Shown: positions 1-5,918, counted from the stretch's first letter. The stretch: DNA of 13,249 nucleotides from an uncultured Oscillospiraceae bacterium (GCA_900757695.1 CAAEOU010000254.1:1-13249), one strand, 5' to 3'. The notes: generated by a model from the sequence alone, not told the origin. Numbers and translations are program-made.

Positions 1-1
1 C

Positions 2-361
2 GCCCATCGGCTCTCCACCATCCGGGATGCGGATCTGATTCTGGTCATGAACCATGGCTCCATCATCGAGCAGGGTACCCATCAGCAGCTGCTGGATCAG
101 AAGGGCTTCTATTACGACCTCTATAATTCCCAATTCATTGGCGCTGCCGTTGAAGACGAGGCCCCCGTCCAGCAAAGCACCGGATTCCCCGGTGGGTTCC
201 CCGGCGGTTTCCCCGGCGGCGGTTTCCCGGGCAAGGTCAAAAAAGAAAAAAGGAATAAGGGAAAGGGCGCCGAGTTCCCGGAAGGCTCCCCCAAAATGCC
301 CAGCAGCGCACAGGCAGCGCCGCAGCCTGCTGACCCCGAAACGGAGGGCGTTGGACGATGA
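2..361 (+). CDS. ABC transporter ATP-binding protein, C-terminal end (partial)
   Basis: This is the last 119 residues of an ABC exporter or permease-ATPase fusion that enters from the left edge. The visible part opens with AHRLST, the switch-histidine (H-loop) motif of the nucleotide-binding domain, followed by the usual end of that domain ([19 protein letters not shown], then a Gly-Phe-Tyr-Tyr-x-Leu helix). After about residue 46 comes a non-conserved tail: four near-identical GFPG units (residues 61-77 of the visible part), then a Lys-rich patch and a Pro/Ala/Glu-rich end. The AHRLST...EQGTH pattern is typical of the MsbA/LmrA-like half-transporters, where the ATPase follows six membrane helices; the membrane part is outside the window. 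The stop codon TGA overlaps the ATG of the next gene, so the two are probably translated together. Substrate cannot be inferred. Confidence 0.9.
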   Translation, partial: AHRLSTIRDADLILVMNHGSIIEQGTHQQLLDQKGFYYDLYNSQFIGAAVEDEAPVQQSTGFPGGFPGGFPGGGFPGKVKKEKRNKGKGAEFPEGSPKMPSSAQAAPQPADPETEGVGR

Positions 362-1062
362 GAACCGTTGTTATCACCGGCGGCTCCCGCGGGATCGGCG
401 CCGCAGCCGTCCGGCGCTTTACACAGGAAGGCGATCGGGTTTACTTTCTCTATGAGAAGAGCAGGGAACTGGCAGAGGCTCTGTCGCAGGAGACCGGAGC
501 CATCGGGCTCCAGTGCGATATATCCGATGAAGCTGCCGTAACCGGCGCCTTTGCACAAATCGGCCCGGTGGATGTTCTGGTCAACAATGCCGGTATCGTG
601 GACTACAATCCCATCAACTGGGTGTCTGCCGAGACCTTTCGTCGGATCATGGACGTCAATGTTACGGGAATGTTCCTGTGCTGCAAGGCCGCCCTTTCGG
701 GGATGCTGCAAAAGCAATCCGGAGCAATCGTCAATGTATCCTCCATGTGGGGACGGGTCGGAAGCTCCTGCGAGGTAGCCTACTCCACCTCCAAGGCCGC
801 CGTCATCGGCTTGACCAAAGCGCTGGCCAAAGAGCTGGGGCCATCAGGCATCCGGGTCAATGCAGTAGCCCCCGGTGTCATTCAAACCGATATGGTAAAG
901 AATGTGGCGCCGGATGTATTGGAGGAATTACGGCAGGAGACCCCGCTGGAACTGCTCGGAACGCCCAAAAATGTTGCAGATGCCATCTGGTATCTGGCCT
1001 CTCCGGAAGCAGGCTTTGTTACCGGCACACTTCTGGATGTCAGCGGCGGGTTCGTTATGTAA
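358..1062 (+). CDS. SDR-family oxidoreductase (FabG-like 3-oxoacyl-ACP reductase type)
   Basis: A 234-residue classical short-chain dehydrogenase/reductase, expected to be a cytosolic NAD(P)H-dependent ketone/alcohol oxidoreductase. Visible motifs: TGGSRGIG cofactor loop at residues 7-14, D54 in the adenine-contact CDISD motif, NNAG at 76-79, and the catalytic tetrad N101, S129, Y142, K146 (YSTSK), then PG at 172-173. The end, SGGFVM, fits the FabG family, in which such proteins reduce 3-oxoacyl-ACP in fatty-acid synthesis. FabG normally sits in a fab cluster, whereas here the gene follows an ABC transporter with a 4-base ATGA overlap. A housekeeping FabG role is therefore not certain, and another keto substrate is possible. 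At 234 residues it is slightly shorter than typical FabG (about 245). It ends just before a hairpin terminator shared with the convergent GTPase gene. Confidence 0.9.
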   Translation: MRTVVITGGSRGIGAAAVRRFTQEGDRVYFLYEKSRELAEALSQETGAIGLQCDISDEAAVTGAFAQIGPVDVLVNNAGIVDYNPINWVSAETFRRIMDVNVTGMFLCCKAALSGMLQKQSGAIVNVSSMWGRVGSSCEVAYSTSKAAVIGLTKALAKELGPSGIRVNAVAPGVIQTDMVKNVAPDVLEELRQETPLELLGTPKNVADAIWYLASPEAGFVTGTLLDVSGGFVM

Positions 1063-1066
1063 ACAA

Positions 1067-1110
1067 ATCAGGCAGTCAGAGGAACGTCCTCCGGCTGCCT
1101 GATCTTATTT
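1067..1110. terminator. Bidirectional intrinsic terminator between convergent genes
   Basis: A 9-bp perfect stem (ATCAGGCAG at 1067-1075 with CTGCCTGAT at 1095-1103) is extended inside by AGGA/TCCT. It is followed on the plus strand by CTTATTT and, read on the minus strand, by TTGTTT. It lies 4 bases after the dehydrogenase stop and ends at the stop of the convergent GTPase gene, so it can serve both. Confidence 0.8.
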
Positions 1111-3641
1111 CACTCTGTCAAAAAGCTCCGAATATTCTCCATCACATCCTCCACCTCCTGTAAAAACACAGAAGCTGGGGTCCGCAGCGCTCCATGGCCC
1201 AAAATGATGATCTGCTCCAACCCGTCCGAGGTGGCTACCCGCACCCGATGCCTTTTCCCAAGGTCGTAGGACAGCCGTTCAATATAGCTGTCCGCCGTCT
1301 GAGCCTCTCTGGTGTAGACCACGGATAAGTCCCCATAGTGCTCCACAGAACCGGGATTTCCCTTGACCTTGTAGGCATCAAACACCAGAATGACCGGACA
1401 CTGCCGGTAGCTCTGGTAGTTCCGCAGAATATCCACCAGTTCATCTCTTGCGGCATCCAGACTCTGCTGCGCCAGCGCCTTCAGGTGGGGCCACGCAAAA
1501 ATCATATTATAGCCGTCTACCAATACATATTCCGGCCCGGTCAGCGCCGGGGAGGGCTTCTGGGGTTTGGGGGTATCCGATGCTTTCCTTGTTTTCATGG
1601 CCTCCATGCGATCTCGCCGCAGCGGCCCATAGGTACGCTCAAATATTTGCAGCAGCTCTTTATCTGTGGCAGTAAGCGCTTTGTACCGGCGGCCCAGAAC
1701 CTCCCGCTCCGGCAGCTCCGGCTTTGGCGGCTTCAAGTAAGCAGGCAGATGCATCTGGTTCTTCACATCGTTCCACTTCACCAGATAACCTGCGCCATGG
1801 CCGCAGAACACGCTGTCCGGAGAGTTGTCCACATCCCCTTCCGGATCATATCCAAGCTCTGCTACGACCTTCTCCTGATCCGGGCAGGGAGCATAGCCCT
1901 GCACCCGCAGAGAAAGTCTCCCAAGGCCGTGGGTATAGGCCGTAATCTCCTGTGGATAATCTCCCATTTTGGAAACTGCCACACTGCCCTCCAGAGCAGC
2001 ATTGTCCCCTAATGTTTCCGGCAGAGAAAGCTCTGCGCCCATCCGCTGAAAATCCGCCATGGCCCTGCCCACATTTTCCTGTGGGAGCTCCAGCCGGAAG
2101 CCATACCATGGTTCCAGCAGCACAGATTCCGCCTCCATGAGTCCCTGCCGCACGGCCCGGTAGGTGGCCTGCCGGAAGTCACCGCCCTCGGTGTGCTTGA
2201 CGTGTGCTTTCCCGGAAACCAGTGTGATCTTCATATCCGTAATTGGAGAACCGGTGAGGACTCCCAAATGCTGTTTTTCTGCCAGATGGGTCAAAATCAG
2301 GCGCTGCCAATTGCGATCCAATTGATCCTCCGAGCAGTCAGAGCTGAATTCCAAGCCGCTGCCCCGCTCCCCGGGCTCCAGCAGCAGATGTACCTCCGCA
2401 TAGTGCCGCAGGGGTTCATAGTGTCCCACGCCCTCCACCGGTTTCTGTATGGTTTCCCGATAGAGAATGCTGCCCTGTCCGAACTCCACCTCCAGCTGAA
2501 AGCGTTCCTTCAGCAGTTCCTTCAGCACCTCCAGCTGTACCGGCCCCATGATCTCCACCCGGATCTCCTGTCGGCGCTGATCGAAGGTCACATGCAGCTG
2601 GGGCTCCTCTTCCTCCATCTGCCGCAGCTGGGCAAGGCTCCGTGTCAGGTCGGCCCCATCCGGCAGGATCACCCGATAAGTAAATACCGGGCACATGGCT
2701 GCCGGTTCCTCCTGTCCGGCTTCTGCACCCAACCGCTGGCCCGGCATGGTCTCTACCGGCCCCAGCACCGCCGCAGCCTCTCCTGGCAGCAGTTCCTCTG
2801 CTGTCTGGAATTTCGCCCCGGAATAGACCCGGATCTGTGTCACCTTTTCTCCATTCGGCAGGGCATCCCGAACATGGAGCACCCCGCCAGTCACCTTCAG
2901 ATGGGTCATACGCTGTCCCTGCTCGTCTCGGGATATTTTATATACCCGGGCCGCAAATTCCGGTGCAGAGATGCATTGGGGAGCAAACCGCTGGAGCGCA
3001 TCCATAAATTCTGATACCCCCTGAAGCTTTAGCGCCGAGCCAAACCATACCGGGAACAGCTTTCCTGCCTGCACCGCCGCCACTATATCCTGCTCTGCAA
3101 GGGCTCCGTTTTCCAGATATCGTTCCAGCAGGTTTTCGTCACACAGGGCGATCTCCTCTTCCGTCTCTCCGCTCAGATCACAGATCCGGCTGCTGAGATC
3201 CTGCTTCAATTCCCGCAGAATTTCCTCCCGATCAGTCCCGGGCAGATCCATTTTATTGACAAACAGCAATACCGGGATTTCCCGCTGCCGCAGCAGCTTC
3301 CATACTGTCCGGGTATGGCTCTGGACGCCGGAGCTGCCGCTGACCACCAGAATGGCGCAGTCCAGAACATCCAGCGTCCGCTCCATCTCTGCCGAAAAAT
3401 CCACATGCCCCGGCGTATCCAGCAGTGTAGCCTTCAGCTCCGGCAGCTGCAATACCGCCTGCTTGGAAAAGATCGTAATGCCTCGCTGACGTTCCAGCGA
3501 AAAGGTGTCCAGAAAAGCGTCACCATGATCCACCCGTCCAAGCACCCGGAGCGATCCGGCCGTATAGAGCATGGCCTCAGACAGTGTGGTTTTTCCTGCG
3601 TCCACATGGGCAAGTATTCCTATTACGGAGCGTTTCATCAT
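1110..3641 (-). CDS. TetM-like translational GTPase fused to a C-terminal NYN/YacP (Rae1-type) ribonuclease domain
   Basis: An 843-residue two-part protein. Residues 1 to about 600 are an EF-G-like GTPase of the ribosomal-protection class: P-loop AHVDAGKT (11-18), switch RGIT (53-56), DTPGH (75-79), NKMD (129-132) and GSA (201-203), then domains II to V. Residues about 596-632 hold a block rich in Asp, Cys and His (DSVFCGHGAG at 609-618). After a charged, Pro-rich linker (about 635-702) comes an NYN_YacP nuclease domain (703-843): VDGYN with D709, VFDAY with D755, TADSYIE with D784 and VATSDG with D806, the acidic residues expected to bind metal. TetM-family proteins enter the A site and expel tetracycline; the Bacillus YacP homologue Rae1 cuts mRNA in the A site. 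The fusion therefore suggests a ribosome-rescue or mRNA-cleaving factor. It lacks the TetM domain IV loop, so tetracycline resistance is doubtful. The first of two tandem ATGs is preferred because AAGGG lies about 11 bases upstream of it. TetM proteins are about 640 residues, so the extension is about 200. Fusions like this occur in clostridial genomes, often annotated only as tetracycline resistance. Confidence 0.92.
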   Translation of the reverse strand: MMKRSVIGILAHVDAGKTTLSEAMLYTAGSLRVLGRVDHGDAFLDTFSLERQRGITIFSKQAVLQLPELKATLLDTPGHVDFSAEMERTLDVLDCAILVVSGSSGVQSHTRTVWKLLRQREIPVLLFVNKMDLPGTDREEILRELKQDLSSRICDLSGETEEEIALCDENLLERYLENGALAEQDIVAAVQAGKLFPVWFGSALKLQGVSEFMDALQRFAPQCISAPEFAARVYKISRDEQGQRMTHLKVTGGVLHVRDALPNGEKVTQIRVYSGAKFQTAEELLPGEAAAVLGPVETMPGQRLGAEAGQEEPAAMCPVFTYRVILPDGADLTRSLAQLRQMEEEEPQLHVTFDQRRQEIRVEIMGPVQLEVLKELLKERFQLEVEFGQGSILYRETIQKPVEGVGHYEPLRHYAEVHLLLEPGERGSGLEFSSDCSEDQLDRNWQRLILTHLAEKQHLGVLTGSPITDMKITLVSGKAHVKHTEGGDFRQATYRAVRQGLMEAESVLLEPWYGFRLELPQENVGRAMADFQRMGAELSLPETLGDNAALEGSVAVSKMGDYPQEITAYTHGLGRLSLRVQGYAPCPDQEKVVAELGYDPEGDVDNSPDSVFCGHGAGYLVKWNDVKNQMHLPAYLKPPKPELPEREVLGRRYKALTATDKELLQIFERTYGPLRRDRMEAMKTRKASDTPKPQKPSPALTGPEYVLVDGYNMIFAWPHLKALAQQSLDAARDELVDILRNYQSYRQCPVILVFDAYKVKGNPGSVEHYGDLSVVYTREAQTADSYIERLSYDLGKRHRVRVATSDGLEQIIILGHGALRTPASVFLQEVEDVMENIRSFLTE

Positions 3642-3672
3642 AAATCAGCATTCCCTTGCATTTAATGCCGTT

Positions 3673-3701
3673 ATCATAGCACGTTTTTTCCACCGAAACA
3701 A
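3673..3701 (-). promoter_or_regulatory. Putative sigma-A promoter of the GTPase-nuclease gene
   Basis: On the minus strand, TTGTTT (3696-3701) and TATGAT (3673-3678) are separated by 17 bases. The -10 matches five of six consensus bases and the -35 three of six. The predicted leader is only about 25 bases, with no room for the long attenuator leader known upstream of tetM. Confidence 0.45.
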
Positions 3702-3731
3702 CGCCCCTGCCTGTTCCATGATACATTTTCC

Positions 3732-3760
3732 TTGACAGATCTCCCGCATCTGGGTAAAAT
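3732..3760 (+). promoter_or_regulatory. Strong sigma-A promoter of tRNA-Leu
   Basis: TTGACA (3732-3737, full consensus), a 17-base spacer and TAAAAT (3755-3760, five of six). The expected start is near 3767, just before the mature tRNA 5' end at 3770, so almost no 5' leader would need trimming. Confidence 0.85.
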
Positions 3761-3769
3761 AGTAGCAAT

Positions 3770-3857
3770 GCTGGTATGGTGAAATTGGCAGACACAAGGG
3801 ACTTAAAATCCCTCGCCCCTCAAAGGCGTGCCGGTTCGAGCCCGGCTACCAGCACCA
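3770..3857 (+). tRNA. tRNA-Leu (anticodon UAA), CCA encoded
   Basis: An 88-base class II tRNA. The acceptor stem GCTGGTA (3770-3776) pairs with TACCAGC (3847-3853), followed by discriminator A and an encoded CCA (3855-3857). The anticodon stem AGGGA/TCCCT (3797-3801, 3809-3813) encloses the loop CTTAAAA with anticodon TAA at 3804-3806. A long variable arm (CGCCCCTCAAAGGCG) marks it as a class II tRNA, and the T arm is GCCGG-TTCGAGC-CCGGC. It reads UUA (and by wobble UUG) leucine codons, the rare class in this GC-rich genome. It has its own consensus promoter and is followed by a GC-rich hairpin with a T run. Confidence 0.97.
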
Positions 3858-3863
3858 CCACGT

Positions 3864-3899
3864 CGTCGCGGACTCCATATCGCTCGCGACGGCGTTTTT
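3864..3899 (+). terminator. Hairpin with T run after tRNA-Leu (probable terminator, first palindrome copy)
   Basis: CGTCGCG (3864-3870) pairs with CGCGACG (3885-3891) around a 14-base loop, followed by GCG and TTTTT (3895-3899). It starts six bases after the tRNA CCA, as expected for a tRNA transcription terminator. It is also the first unit of the duplicated palindrome block. Confidence 0.6.
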
Positions 3900-3934
3900 G
3901 CGCCGCATCTCGCTCATTCCGTCGCTCCTCCTTT

Positions 3935-3969
3935 CCAAGCCGAACCCGCTTTGCTGGGCTTCGCCTTGG
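3935..3969. repeat. Imperfect hairpin between the two repeat units
   Basis: CCAAGCCGAACCC (3935-3947) can pair with GGGCTTCGCCTTGG (3956-3969) with one mismatch and one bulge, around the loop GCTTTGCT. It sits between the two copies of the palindromic repeat and has no T run of its own. Confidence 0.5.
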
Positions 3970-4081
3970 TGCTCTTTATCGCGGACTCCATATCGCTCGC
4001 GACGGCGTTATCGTTCGCGACGGCGTTTTGGCGCCGTCTCTCGCTCATTCCGTCGCTTCTCCTTCAGGAAGGAGCTGCTTC

Positions 4082-4591
4082 ATGTCACTGTCCATTTCAG
4101 AGCTTTCTGCCCGGTACACCGTCCGCAGGCTGACCGAGGCAGATATTCCCGCCATTCTGAACGTAATGGAGGGAAACCCGCTGTTTTATCGGTACTGCGG
4201 TGCCGGTGCCGCCCCCTCTGCCGCGCTGATCCGTCAGGACATGACGGCTTTGCCGCCGGGAAAGACCATGCCGGACAAGTATTATCTGGGCTTCTTTCAA
4301 GGAGATCGGCTGGCGGCGGTGATGGATCTCATCGACGGATATCCCACGCCGGACATTGCATTCATCGGCTTCTTTATGACCAATTCCGCTTTGCAGGGAC
4401 AAGGAGAAGGCACCCGGATCATTTCCGAGCTGTCAGCTGCGCTACATCGTTCCGGCTTTTCTGCCATTCAGTTGGGCATTGACAAGGGCAACCCCCAATC
4501 CACCCACTTCTGGAAAAAGAACGGCTTTGCCGTACTGCGGGAGATCCCGCAAAACGGCGGTATCATTCTGCTGGCCCAGCGGCCCCTGTAA
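4082..4591 (+). CDS. GNAT-family N-acetyltransferase
   Basis: A 169-residue soluble protein with the GCN5-related acetyltransferase fold, expected to move an acetyl group from acetyl-CoA to an amine. Visible features: YTVRRLTEADIPAIL at 12-26 (beta1-alpha1), YLGFFQGDRLAAVMDL at 68-83 (beta2-beta3), IAFIGFFMTNSALQGQGEGTRI at 92-113, where Q105-G-Q-G-E-G110 is the pyrophosphate-binding loop, and the late motif GIDKGNPQSTHFWKKNGF at 132-149. Length is normal for the family. The start at 4082 is chosen because AAGGAG lies 7 bases upstream; the open frame extends back through the repeat block and the tRNA, and that extension is not coding. No promoter of its own is obvious, so it may depend on read-through from tRNA-Leu or on a promoter hidden in the repeats. 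The substrate is unknown. Confidence 0.9.
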   Translation: MSLSISELSARYTVRRLTEADIPAILNVMEGNPLFYRYCGAGAAPSAALIRQDMTALPPGKTMPDKYYLGFFQGDRLAAVMDLIDGYPTPDIAFIGFFMTNSALQGQGEGTRIISELSAALHRSGFSAIQLGIDKGNPQSTHFWKKNGFAVLREIPQNGGIILLAQRPL

Positions 4592-4593
4592 TA

Positions 4594-4735
4594 ATCGAGT
4601 AGGAGGCTAGTTTCCTAGCCGACCTCTCACACCACCGTGCGTACCGTTCGGTACACAGCGGTTCAATCGCATAAGTGCAAGGACTCGTATCGGTCTAAGA
4701 TGCTGTAGTATCCGACCTGTACGAGTCCTTCGTTT
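4594..4735 (-). mobile_element. Group II intron 3' remnant (domains V and VI), no intron-encoded protein
   Basis: Read on the minus strand, 4664-4631 is a 34-base hairpin of exactly the length of group II domain V. It starts GAACCGC, has a GAAC tetraloop capped by TACC/GGTA, carries a two-base AC bulge on the 3' side and closes with GGTGGT. It is followed by GTGAGAGG and a second hairpin (GGCTAG-GAAA-CTAGCC) with lower stem GAGG/CCTACTC, in which the unpaired A is placed like the domain VI branch-point adenosine. The element then ends in CTCGAT, matching the AY 3' end of group II introns. Farther 5' (4735-4679) is another long hairpin, perhaps a domain III/IV remnant. No reverse transcriptase, maturase or domain I is present, since azlD begins at 4786. 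It is a fragment, probably inactive. The left limit of the element (high coordinates) is uncertain. Confidence 0.7.
4679..4730. repeat. Long imperfect hairpin within the intron remnant
   Basis: AAGGACTCGTA (4679-4689) pairs perfectly with TACGAGTCCTT (4720-4730). After a 2/2 internal loop, GGTC (4692-4695) pairs with GACC (4714-4717), leaving an 18-base loop. It is adjacent to domain V and is probably part of the intron RNA rather than a terminator, since no T run follows on either strand. Confidence 0.65.
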
Positions 4736-4748
4736 GTAATGGTCTTTG

Positions 4749-4787
4749 GGTTCTACGTCAATAGTTGGGGTAGAACCATTATTTTTT
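4749..4787 (+). terminator. Putative terminator facing the azlD end
   Basis: GGTTCTAC (4749-4756) pairs with GTAGAACC (4770-4777) over a 13-base loop, followed by ATTATTTTTT on the plus strand. This orientation would stop transcripts from the GNAT side before they run antisense into azlD. On the minus strand the sequence after the stem is not T-rich, so it is unlikely to end azlD transcripts. It could instead be part of the intron remnant. Confidence 0.45.
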
Positions 4788-5109
4788 ACGCAAACACCAC
4801 CTGCACCAGCAGCATATAAAAAGCCGTACCGCCGAAGATGCTCAGCAGCGTATTCTTTTTCCACAGGTGCAGCCCCACCACAGCTGCAACTGCCAACAGC
4901 TCCGGAATGCCATGGGGCCATGGGATCAGCGAAACACCCTTGAGGCAGTAGATCACCAGCATCGCCATAACACCATAGGGAAGCACCGTCCCAAGATAGG
5001 TAATGATCTGCGGCCGCTTTCGTCCCCCGGGGAAGACCAGAAAGGGCAAAAACCGCAAAAGTGCCGTAATGGCCGCCATCATAAGGATTTGAATCAGTGT
5101 GTACTTCAT
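4786..5109 (-). CDS. azlD: AzlD-family small subunit of a branched-chain amino acid exporter
   Basis: A 107-residue hydrophobic protein with about four membrane segments and the family's opening pattern (a start helix, then ALLRFLPFLVFPGGRKRPQI). AzlD is the small partner of AzlC; the pair (BrnE/BrnF in Corynebacterium) exports branched-chain amino acids, and loss of its control gives azaleucine resistance in Bacillus. The ATG overlaps the azlC stop (ATGA, 5106-5109), the usual translational coupling for this pair. GGAGGT lies 9 bases upstream inside the end of azlC. Length is normal for the family. Its stop lies directly beside the T-rich flank of a hairpin and the group II intron remnant, so the intron apparently inserted or decayed just downstream of it. 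Confidence 0.9.
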   Translation of the reverse strand: MKYTLIQILMMAAITALLRFLPFLVFPGGRKRPQIITYLGTVLPYGVMAMLVIYCLKGVSLIPWPHGIPELLAVAAVVGLHLWKKNTLLSIFGGTAFYMLLVQVVFA

Positions 5110-5792
5110 TCAGGCCGCACCTCCAGAACACCTCTGCACGCAGCAAGGGCCAGCGTGACCAAAATCATAGACGGGATCACAAAATTCGTTGGTCCCAGCA
5201 GCAACAGGCAGGCCACAGAGATTCCCAGCCCCAGCAGTGCCGGAACATGGCTCTTTGCCGACTGCCACTGCTCCACAAAGATCACCACAAACAGTGCCGT
5301 CATAGCAAAATCCATTCCCGTGGAGTCAAAGGGCAGGATCGGCCCAAGAAGTCCTCCCAGCACGCTGCCGAGAATCCAATACAGCTGATCCAGCAGTGAC
5401 ACCCAGAAGTAATAATCTGTTGCGTTGACACCCTCAGGCGCCGGGGAACACACCAGCGAATAGGTCTCGTCCGTCAGTGCAAAGATCAGATAGGGCTTTT
5501 TCTTCCCGGCATCCTGATACTTGTCCAGCATGCTGAGCCCATAAAAGAAATGCCGTGCATTGATCATCAGCGTCATCAGCCCGCAGGTAATGAGGCTCGC
5601 TCCGCCAGAGATAAGATCCAGCGCAGCATACTGCATAGAACCGGCATAGATCGTAGCCGACATCAAAAGCGCCCACAGCCAGCTGTAGCCCTTGTCTGCC
5701 AGCAGCACGCCAAATCCCATGCCTAAAACAATATATCCGGCCATTACCGGCAGGCTGGCCCGCAAGGCAGCTCCAATGGCCTTTTTTTCCAT
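5106..5792 (-). CDS. azlC: AzlC-family large subunit of a branched-chain amino acid exporter
   Basis: A 228-residue integral membrane protein of the AzlC/BrnF family. Visible family features: SLPVMAGYIVLGMGFGVLLAD at 13-33, IYAGSMQYAALDL at 48-60, NARHFFYG at 78-85 and ALTDETYSL at 105-113, followed by further hydrophobic helices to the end. The start at 5792 is chosen because AAAGGGG lies 7 bases upstream; an earlier in-frame ATG at 5825 has no good ribosome site. AzlC forms the transporter with AzlD, which overlaps it by ATGA. In Bacillus azlCD is repressed by the Lrp-like AzlB; no regulator gene is next to it here. A -10 box for it overlaps the upstream terminator. Confidence 0.93.
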   Translation of the reverse strand: MEKKAIGAALRASLPVMAGYIVLGMGFGVLLADKGYSWLWALLMSATIYAGSMQYAALDLISGGASLITCGLMTLMINARHFFYGLSMLDKYQDAGKKKPYLIFALTDETYSLVCSPAPEGVNATDYYFWVSLLDQLYWILGSVLGGLLGPILPFDSTGMDFAMTALFVVIFVEQWQSAKSHVPALLGLGISVACLLLLGPTNFVIPSMILVTLALAACRGVLEVRPE

Positions 5793-5827
5793 GCCCATAC
5801 CCCTTTGCACATCTACATGATGCATAT

Positions 5828-5856
5828 ATTATAACCCGGCAGAGAAAATCTTGGAA
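5828..5856 (-). promoter_or_regulatory. Putative azlC promoter overlapping a terminator hairpin
   Basis: On the minus strand a perfect TATAAT (5828-5833) follows TTCCAA (5851-5856, weak, three of six) with a 17-base spacer. The predicted start is near 5821, about 30 bases before the azlC ATG. Most of the spacer and the -35 lie in the hairpin that ends the upstream gene. Confidence 0.45.
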
Positions 5857-5878
5857 TCCAATCTTTTCTCTGGCCGGG
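5835..5878 (-). terminator. Intrinsic terminator after the YcxB-like gene
   Basis: On the minus strand CCCGGCCAGAGAAAA (from 5878) pairs with TTTTCTCTGCCGGG (to 5835), with one bulged base, a long stem of about 14 bp continued toward TCC/GGA. It is followed by TTATAATATAT. It lies about 40 bases after the stop at 5919 and overlaps the azlC promoter. Confidence 0.65.
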
Positions 5879-5918
5879 CTGTCAATTCTGTATAAAGTAT
5901 ACAAGATTGATAGGAATA

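Larger units (their letters stand above)
3862..4063. repeat. Duplicated palindromic repeat block downstream of tRNA-Leu
   Basis: An exact 31-base direct repeat occurs at 3866-3896 and 3979-4009, containing the palindrome arms CGCG...CGCG around GACTCCATATCGCT. A second similar segment follows each copy (TCTCGCTCATTCCGTCGCT at 3908-3926 and 4040-4058). In the second unit a short internal duplication (GCGACGGCGTT repeated at 4000-4010 and 4017-4027, roughly) separates the two segments. The block is free of stop codons in at least one frame, so an open frame runs from inside the tRNA to the GNAT stop, but it has no coding character. It is best read as a REP-like or terminator-derived repeat that was copied in place. 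Confidence 0.75.

Noticed and set aside
3858..4081. Possible CRISPR array or phage attachment site after tRNA-Leu.
   Set aside because: Only two full repeat units with unequal, self-similar spacing, no cas genes, no integrase, and no second copy of the tRNA 3' end in the window.
3776..4591. Open frame running from inside tRNA-Leu through the repeats into the GNAT gene (271 codons).
   Set aside because: It starts inside a clear tRNA and its first part translates repeats into Arg/Ser-rich sequence. The GNAT domain has its own ribosome site and start at 4082.
4607..5146. Minus-strand frame of 179 codons covering azlD and the intron remnant.
   Set aside because: It is out of frame with azlD, which has the family sequence and ATGA coupling to azlC. 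Its last part is just the translated intron RNA (a familiar artefact of group II intron tails).
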